The notes under the pieces: model-generated
The model's input: only the letters and a program-made list of their open reading frames with translations
Told to the model about the DNA's origin: nothing
Databases searched by the model: none
In this document: piece after piece, positions 3,990-6,924 of the stretch
Layout of the letters: each line of letters opens with the position of its first letter
How positions within the stretch are numbered: the first letter of the stretch is position 1
Position numbers and translations under genes: made by a program
Source: DASYYE01 sp035946955
GTDB lineage: Bacteria > Actinomycetota > Actinomycetes > Streptosporangiales > Streptosporangiaceae
Reading direction: 5' to 3'
Assembly: GCA_035946955.1 (NCBI GenBank)
Contig: DASYYE010000125.1
Location: 1-6,924 of the forward strand
Length of the DNA stretch: 6,924 nucleotides

Positions 3990-6924
3990 GCGACCGGCGG
4001 TAGCGGCGCCAATCTGGCGTACGCCGAAGTACAGGCGGAGAACTCCGCCACCAACGCAACGGTCATCGGCCCGAGCTACACGCAGGGTCAGCTGGCCGAC
4101 GAAGCCTCGGGCCGCAAGGCCGTGACACTGCAAGGCCAGGGCCAGTACGTCAGTTTCACCACTCCAGTGACGACCAATTCCATCGACTTCCGGTACAGCA
4201 TTCCCGACAGCTCGGACGGGTCCGTGTACACGGCCTCACTCTCGCTGTACATCAACGGCGTCAAGCAGCCCGACTTCACCCTGACCAATGCCTACAGCTG
4301 GTACTACGGGAGCTACCCCTTCACCAACACGCCAGGCAGCAACCCGCACCATTTCTACGACGAGGTGCACCGCCTGTTCGCCACGAACTATCCGGCCGGG
4401 ACAACGTTCAAGCTACAGGTCGACTCCGAGGACACCGCCTCCTCCTACACCATCGACCTCGCCGACTTCGAGCAAGTCGGCACGGCGCTGACCCAGCCTC
4501 CCAACTCGGTGTCGGTAACCAGTGAGGGAGCTGACCCGGCCGGAGTGAACGACGCCACCAGCGCGTTCAACGCCGCCATCAGCGCGGCCGGGCCCGGCGG
4601 CACGGTGTGGATCCCACCGGGCACCTACAACATTCCGGGCCACATCAGCGTCAACAACGTCACGATCGCCGGCGCCGGGATGTGGTACTCGACCATCAGC
4701 GGCGCGGCCCCCGGCTTCTACGGCAACTCCGCACCGAACCCGAGCACCAACGTGCACCTGGAGAACTTCGCGATCTTCGGCAACGTCCAGGACCGCTGCG
4801 ACAGCTGCCAGGTCAACGGCATCGGCGGTGCAATGAGCGGCTCCACCGTGTCGAATATCTGGATCGAGCACATGAAGGTCGGCGCGTGGATGGACGGGCC
4901 CATGAACGACCTGACGTTCAGCGGCATGCGGATCCGGGACACCACCGCGGACGGCATCAACCTCCACGGTGGAGTCACCAACTCGACCATCACCAACAGC
5001 GACATCCGCAACACCGGCGACGACGGCATCGCCCTCTGGGCCGATGCCAGCATCGGCGCCGACGCCAGCGACACGATCTCCGACAACACGGTGCAACTAC
5101 AACAGCTGGCCAACGGCATCGCCATCTACGGCGGACACGACAACACCATCAATGGCGACCTGGTGGTCGACACCGGGATCACCCAGGGTGGTGGCATCCA
5201 GGTCGGGCAACGGTTCAACTCCACCCCGGTCGGCACCACCACAATTGAGAACAACACGATGGTCCGGGACGGTGACCTCGACCCGAACTGGCAGTTCGGC
5301 GTCGGCGCGCTGTGGTTCGACGGCAGCCAGGGTGCGGTCAATGGCCCGGTCAACGTGACCAACGCGCTGATCGAGCAGAGCCCGTTCGAGGCGATCCAGT
5401 GGGTCGAGGGGACGGTCAGCCGGGTCAACCTGGACAACGTGACGATCGCCGGTACCGGGACCTTCGCCCTCCAGGAGCAGACCGGCGGGACGGCCACCGC
5501 CACCAACGTCGTAGCCACTGGAGTGGCACAGGCCAACGCGGGCAACCCGCCGAGCTACAGCTGCGAAGGCAGCAACTTCACGCTCACCGACGACGGCGGC
5601 AACTCCGGGATCACCCCGACACAGTGCAACGGGTTCCCGCCCCCCGTCTACCCGCCGTACCCCAGCTCCGGTGTGACGGTCAGCCCGACCGCGCTGAACT
5701 TCGGCTCGGTCGCGACCGGCACGACCAGCACCGCCCAGACCGTGACGGTCGCCAACCCGACCGGCTCCGCCGTGCCGGTCTCAGCGATCTCTGCGAGTGG
5801 TGACTTCGCCCAGGGAAGCAACTGCGGCTCGTCGATCGCGGCGAACGGTTCCTGCACCGTCAGTGTGACCTTCAAGCCGACGGCGACCGGCACCCGCACT
5901 GGGAGCCTGACGGTCAACGCCGGCGGCGTCACCAACACAGTGAGCCTCACAGGCACAGGCACCGCGCCAGGCCCGGTGCTGACCGCGAGCCCGGCGAGCC
6001 TGTCGTTCGGCCGCACCGTGGTCGGCTCCACTACGGCCGCACAGACAGTCACGGTCTCAAACTCGGGCACCACCTCCGCGACCGTCTCAGGCGTCACAGT
6101 GAGCGGGGACTTCGCCCAGACCAGCAACTGCGGAGCCGTCGCGGTCGGCGGCACCTGCACGGTGACGGTCACATTCAAGCCCACCGCGGGCGGGTCCCGT
6201 AGCGGCACCTTGACCGTGACCAGCAACGCCAACAACAACCCGGTCACCGTCGGCCTGAGCGGCACCGGCATCGACAGCACCACCAACCTCGCGGCAGGCC
6301 AGCCGGCGTCGGCGAGTTCAGCGAACGGCCCTTACGTGGCCTCGAACATGACCGACGCTGACCCGTCGACCTACTGGGAGAGCGTGAACGGTACGTTCCC
6401 CCAGTGGGGTCAGGTAGACCTCGGCCAGAGCTACAGCATCGACAAGGTCGTCTTGAGACTTCCGCCGTTGACGGCATGGGGCGCCCGGACGGAGACCCTG
6501 TCGCTGCTCGGCTCGACCGACGGCTCGAACTTCTCGACCATCGTGGGCACGGCCGGGCACACCTTCGACCCGAACGCCAACAACAACACTGTCACCATCA
6601 CGTTCAACCCCACCACCGCCCGGTACGTACGGGCGAACATCACCGCCAACACTGGATGGCCCGCCGGGCAGATCTCCGACTTCGCTGTCTTCCCAGCCGT
6701 CGGCGGCTCCTCGACCGCGATCTTGTCGGTCACTCCCGGCTCGCTGGTGTTCGCCAGCCAAGCGCTCAACACCACCAGCAGCCCGCAGACAGTCACGGTG
6801 ACGAACACCGGCAGCGCTGCGGCGGCGCTATCCCAGATCGCCGCGACGGGTGACTTCGGTGAGACCACCACCTGCGGCGCGTCACTCGCGGCCGGCGGTT
6901 CGTGCACGGTTAGCGTGACATTCA
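3882..6924 (+). CDS. Secreted GH87 alpha-1,3-glucanase/mycodextranase, multi-domain (3' end beyond window)
   Basis: One frame of 1014 codons runs from GTG 3882 to the window edge with no stop. Residues 1-36 are a signal peptide: basic VSHPVRDLRRK, hydrophobic core to about 30, and cleavage predicted after ASA 34-36. Residues 43-200 resemble the CBM6-like module of bacterial alpha-1,3-glucanases (YAEVQAENSAT, QGQYVSFTTP, TFKLQVD, IDLADFEQVG). Residues about 205-585 form the GH87 parallel beta-helix, entering with GADPAGVNDATSAFNAAI and PGGTVWIPPGTYNIPG. ADGINLHGG (356-364) and NTGDDGIALW (377-386) place Asp357, Asp380 and Asp381 with offsets 0/23/24. This matches, as I recall, the catalytic Asp1045/1068/1069 of Paenibacillus Agl-FH1. 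Residues 597-693 and 698-797 are choice-of-anchor D modules, about 800-938 a discoidin/F5-8C (CBM32-like) module, and 946 onward a third anchor-D module. GH87 enzymes cut alpha-1,3-glucan or nigeran outside the cell. Which of the two is cut cannot be told. The gene has its own promoter region and no enzyme partner in view. Confidence 0.88.
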   Translation, partial: MSHPVRDLRRKAVLVISTLSLSVAGLAVVGVQPASAATGGSGANLAYAEVQAENSATNATVIGPSYTQGQLADEASGRKAVTLQGQGQYVSFTTPVTTNSIDFRYSIPDSSDGSVYTASLSLYINGVKQPDFTLTNAYSWYYGSYPFTNTPGSNPHHFYDEVHRLFATNYPAGTTFKLQVDSEDTASSYTIDLADFEQVGTALTQPPNSVSVTSEGADPAGVNDATSAFNAAISAAGPGGTVWIPPGTYNIPGHISVNNVTIAGAGMWYSTISGAAPGFYGNSAPNPSTNVHLENFAIFGNVQDRCDSCQVNGIGGAMSGSTVSNIWIEHMKVGAWMDGPMNDLTFSGMRIRDTTADGINLHGGVTNSTITNSDIRNTGDDGIALWADASIGADASDTISDNTVQLQQLANGIAIYGGHDNTINGDLVVDTGITQGGGIQVGQRFNSTPVGTTTIENNTMVRDGDLDPNWQFGVGALWFDGSQGAVNGPVNVTNALIEQSPFEAIQWVEGTVSRVNLDNVTIAGTGTFALQEQTGGTATATNVVATGVAQANAGNPPSYSCEGSNFTLTDDGGNSGITPTQCNGFPPPVYPPYPSSGVTVSPTALNFGSVATGTTSTAQTVTVANPTGSAVPVSAISASGDFAQGSNCGSSIAANGSCTVSVTFKPTATGTRTGSLTVNAGGVTNTVSLTGTGTAPGPVLTASPASLSFGRTVVGSTTAAQTVTVSNSGTTSATVSGVTVSGDFAQTSNCGAVAVGGTCTVTVTFKPTAGGSRSGTLTVTSNANNNPVTVGLSGTGIDSTTNLAAGQPASASSANGPYVASNMTDADPSTYWESVNGTFPQWGQVDLGQSYSIDKVVLRLPPLTAWGARTETLSLLGSTDGSNFSTIVGTAGHTFDPNANNNTVTITFNPTTARYVRANITANTGWPAGQISDFAVFPAVGGSSTAILSVTPGSLVFASQALNTTSSPQTVTVTNTGSAAAALSQIAATGDFGETTTCGASLAAGGSCTVSVTF
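4008..4481 (+). other. CBM6-like carbohydrate-binding module (residues 43-200)
   Basis: A beta-rich module opens with ANLAYAEVQAENS and contains QGQGQYVSFTTP, SIDFRYSIPDS and a closing IDLADFEQVG. This is the arrangement seen in CBM6/CBM35-type modules placed before GH87 catalytic domains. Aromatic residues clustered at 138-146 (YSWYYGSYP) and 157-159 (HFY) are candidates for sugar stacking. The assignment to CBM6 and not CBM35 is by resemblance only. Confidence 0.6.
4494..5636 (+). other. GH87 right-handed beta-helix catalytic domain (residues about 205-585)
   Basis: The domain opens with a pectate-lyase-like entry (DATSAFNAAISAAGPGGTVW, then IPPGTYNI). Successive short strands follow, with Asn-rich turns (NNVTIAG, NSTITNSDIRN, SDTISDNTVQ, HDNTINGDLV). 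Catalytic candidates are Asp357 (codon 4950-4952) and Asp380/Asp381 (5019-5024). Two cysteine pairs, C306/C309 and C561/C582, may form disulfides. No catalytic residue appears lost and no frameshift is seen. Confidence 0.8.
5670..5960 (+). repeat. Choice-of-anchor D (ASH-like) module 1
   Basis: Residues 597-693 start VTVSPTALNFGSVATGTTS, carry SGDFAQGSNC and GSCTVSVTFKPT, and end SLTGTGT. Cysteines 648 and 658 are spaced as in the other copies. This is an immunoglobulin-like beta-sandwich, found in extracellular proteins as a spacer or attachment module. Confidence 0.75.
5973..6272 (+). repeat. Choice-of-anchor D (ASH-like) module 2
   Basis: Residues 698-797 repeat the first module: PVLTASPASLSFGRTVVGST, SGDFAQTSNC, GTCTVTVTFKPT, GLSGTG, with cysteines 750 and 759. 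It begins directly after module 1 with a TAPG linker. The DNA around TGCAC-GGTGACGGT...TTCAAGCC is also clearly alike, which points to tandem duplication. Confidence 0.75.
6279..6695 (+). other. Discoidin / F5-8 type C (CBM32-like) module
   Basis: Residues about 800-938 begin TNLAAGQPASASSANGPYVA and continue NMTDADPSTYWES, QWGQVDLGQSYSIDKVVLRL, LLGSTDGSNFSTI, TARYVRANITANTGW and ISDFAVF. Those blocks are the standard core of the F5/8 type C fold (N.AxGKPxxASS, A.DGD..T.W.S, VDLG, V..Y..G..W). It probably binds glucan or another surface sugar. DS modules of this fold are known in Bacillus/Paenibacillus alpha-1,3-glucanases, but there at the N-terminus. Confidence 0.75.
6717..6924 (+). repeat. 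Choice-of-anchor D (ASH-like) module 3, cut by window edge
   Basis: Residues 946-1014 read AILSVTPGSLVFASQALNTT, then VTVTNTGSAA, ATGDFGETTTC and GGSCTVSVTF. They match modules 1 and 2 position by position, including cysteines 998 and 1008, up to the window edge. The remaining strand and the protein's end lie outside the window. Confidence 0.75.

Noticed and set aside
4413..5096. 227-codon minus-strand frame and the 213-codon plus-strand frame at 4607-5248 (Arg/His/Gln-rich)
   Set aside because: Both are out-of-frame readings of the GH87 catalytic domain. The real frame carries the signal peptide, the domain motifs and the catalytic aspartates.
5648..6286. 212-codon open frame on the minus strand, rich in Val/Thr/Pro/Leu
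   Set aside because: It is exactly antisense to the anchor-D repeats of the GH87 protein. High GC at third positions keeps the opposite frame open, and it resembles no protein family and has no clear ribosome binding site.
5858..6924. Recurring similar DNA blocks considered as a CRISPR array or transposon repeats
   Set aside because: Spacing is about 300 bases and then about 740, the copies diverge as coding sequence does, and they coincide with repeated protein modules.

Overview
The window is high-GC DNA whose codons nearly all end in G or C, with GTG starts and purine-rich ribosome binding sites. Its protein families (an actinobacterial-type NB-ARC/TPR ATPase, a YiaA/YiaB two-helix protein next to a divergent YqeY-like protein, and a secreted multi-domain glucanase) point to a soil-type filamentous actinomycete (Actinomycetota). 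Genus cannot be read from the sequence.

Layout, all on the + strand. (1) Bases 3-128 are the last 41 codons of an IS5-family transposase, followed by its probable right terminus. (2) Bases 273-2540 encode a 755-residue STAND-type ATPase with TPR-like repeats. It resembles the large actinobacterial LuxR/SARP-associated regulators but has no recognisable DNA-binding domain at either end. (3) Bases 2634-2924 encode a small two-helix membrane protein of the YiaAB family. (4) Bases 3038-3472 encode a GatB/YqeY-like protein. Hairpins lie after both small genes. (5) Bases 3473-3881 are a non-coding stretch: a terminator-like hairpin, a featureless GC-rich part, an AT-rich island with palindromes that looks like a promoter/operator, and a leader of about 140 bases. 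(6) From 3882 to the window edge runs one open frame of 1014 codons, still open at base 6924. It has a signal peptide, a CBM6-like module, a GH87 (alpha-1,3-glucanase/mycodextranase) beta-helix catalytic domain, two choice-of-anchor D (ASH-like) modules, a discoidin/F5-8C module and the start of a third anchor-D module.

The genes do not form one obvious pathway. The glucanase is most simply a secreted enzyme attacking alpha-1,3-glucan (fungal wall, nigeran or bacterial mutan), transcribed from its own promoter. The two small genes look like housekeeping-type accessory genes, and the ATPase is probably a signalling or regulatory protein next to an insertion element. I found no CRISPR array, tRNA, rRNA or toxin-antitoxin pair, and no convincing new multi-gene system. 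The best leads are the glucanase architecture with its upstream control region and the ATPase without an output domain.
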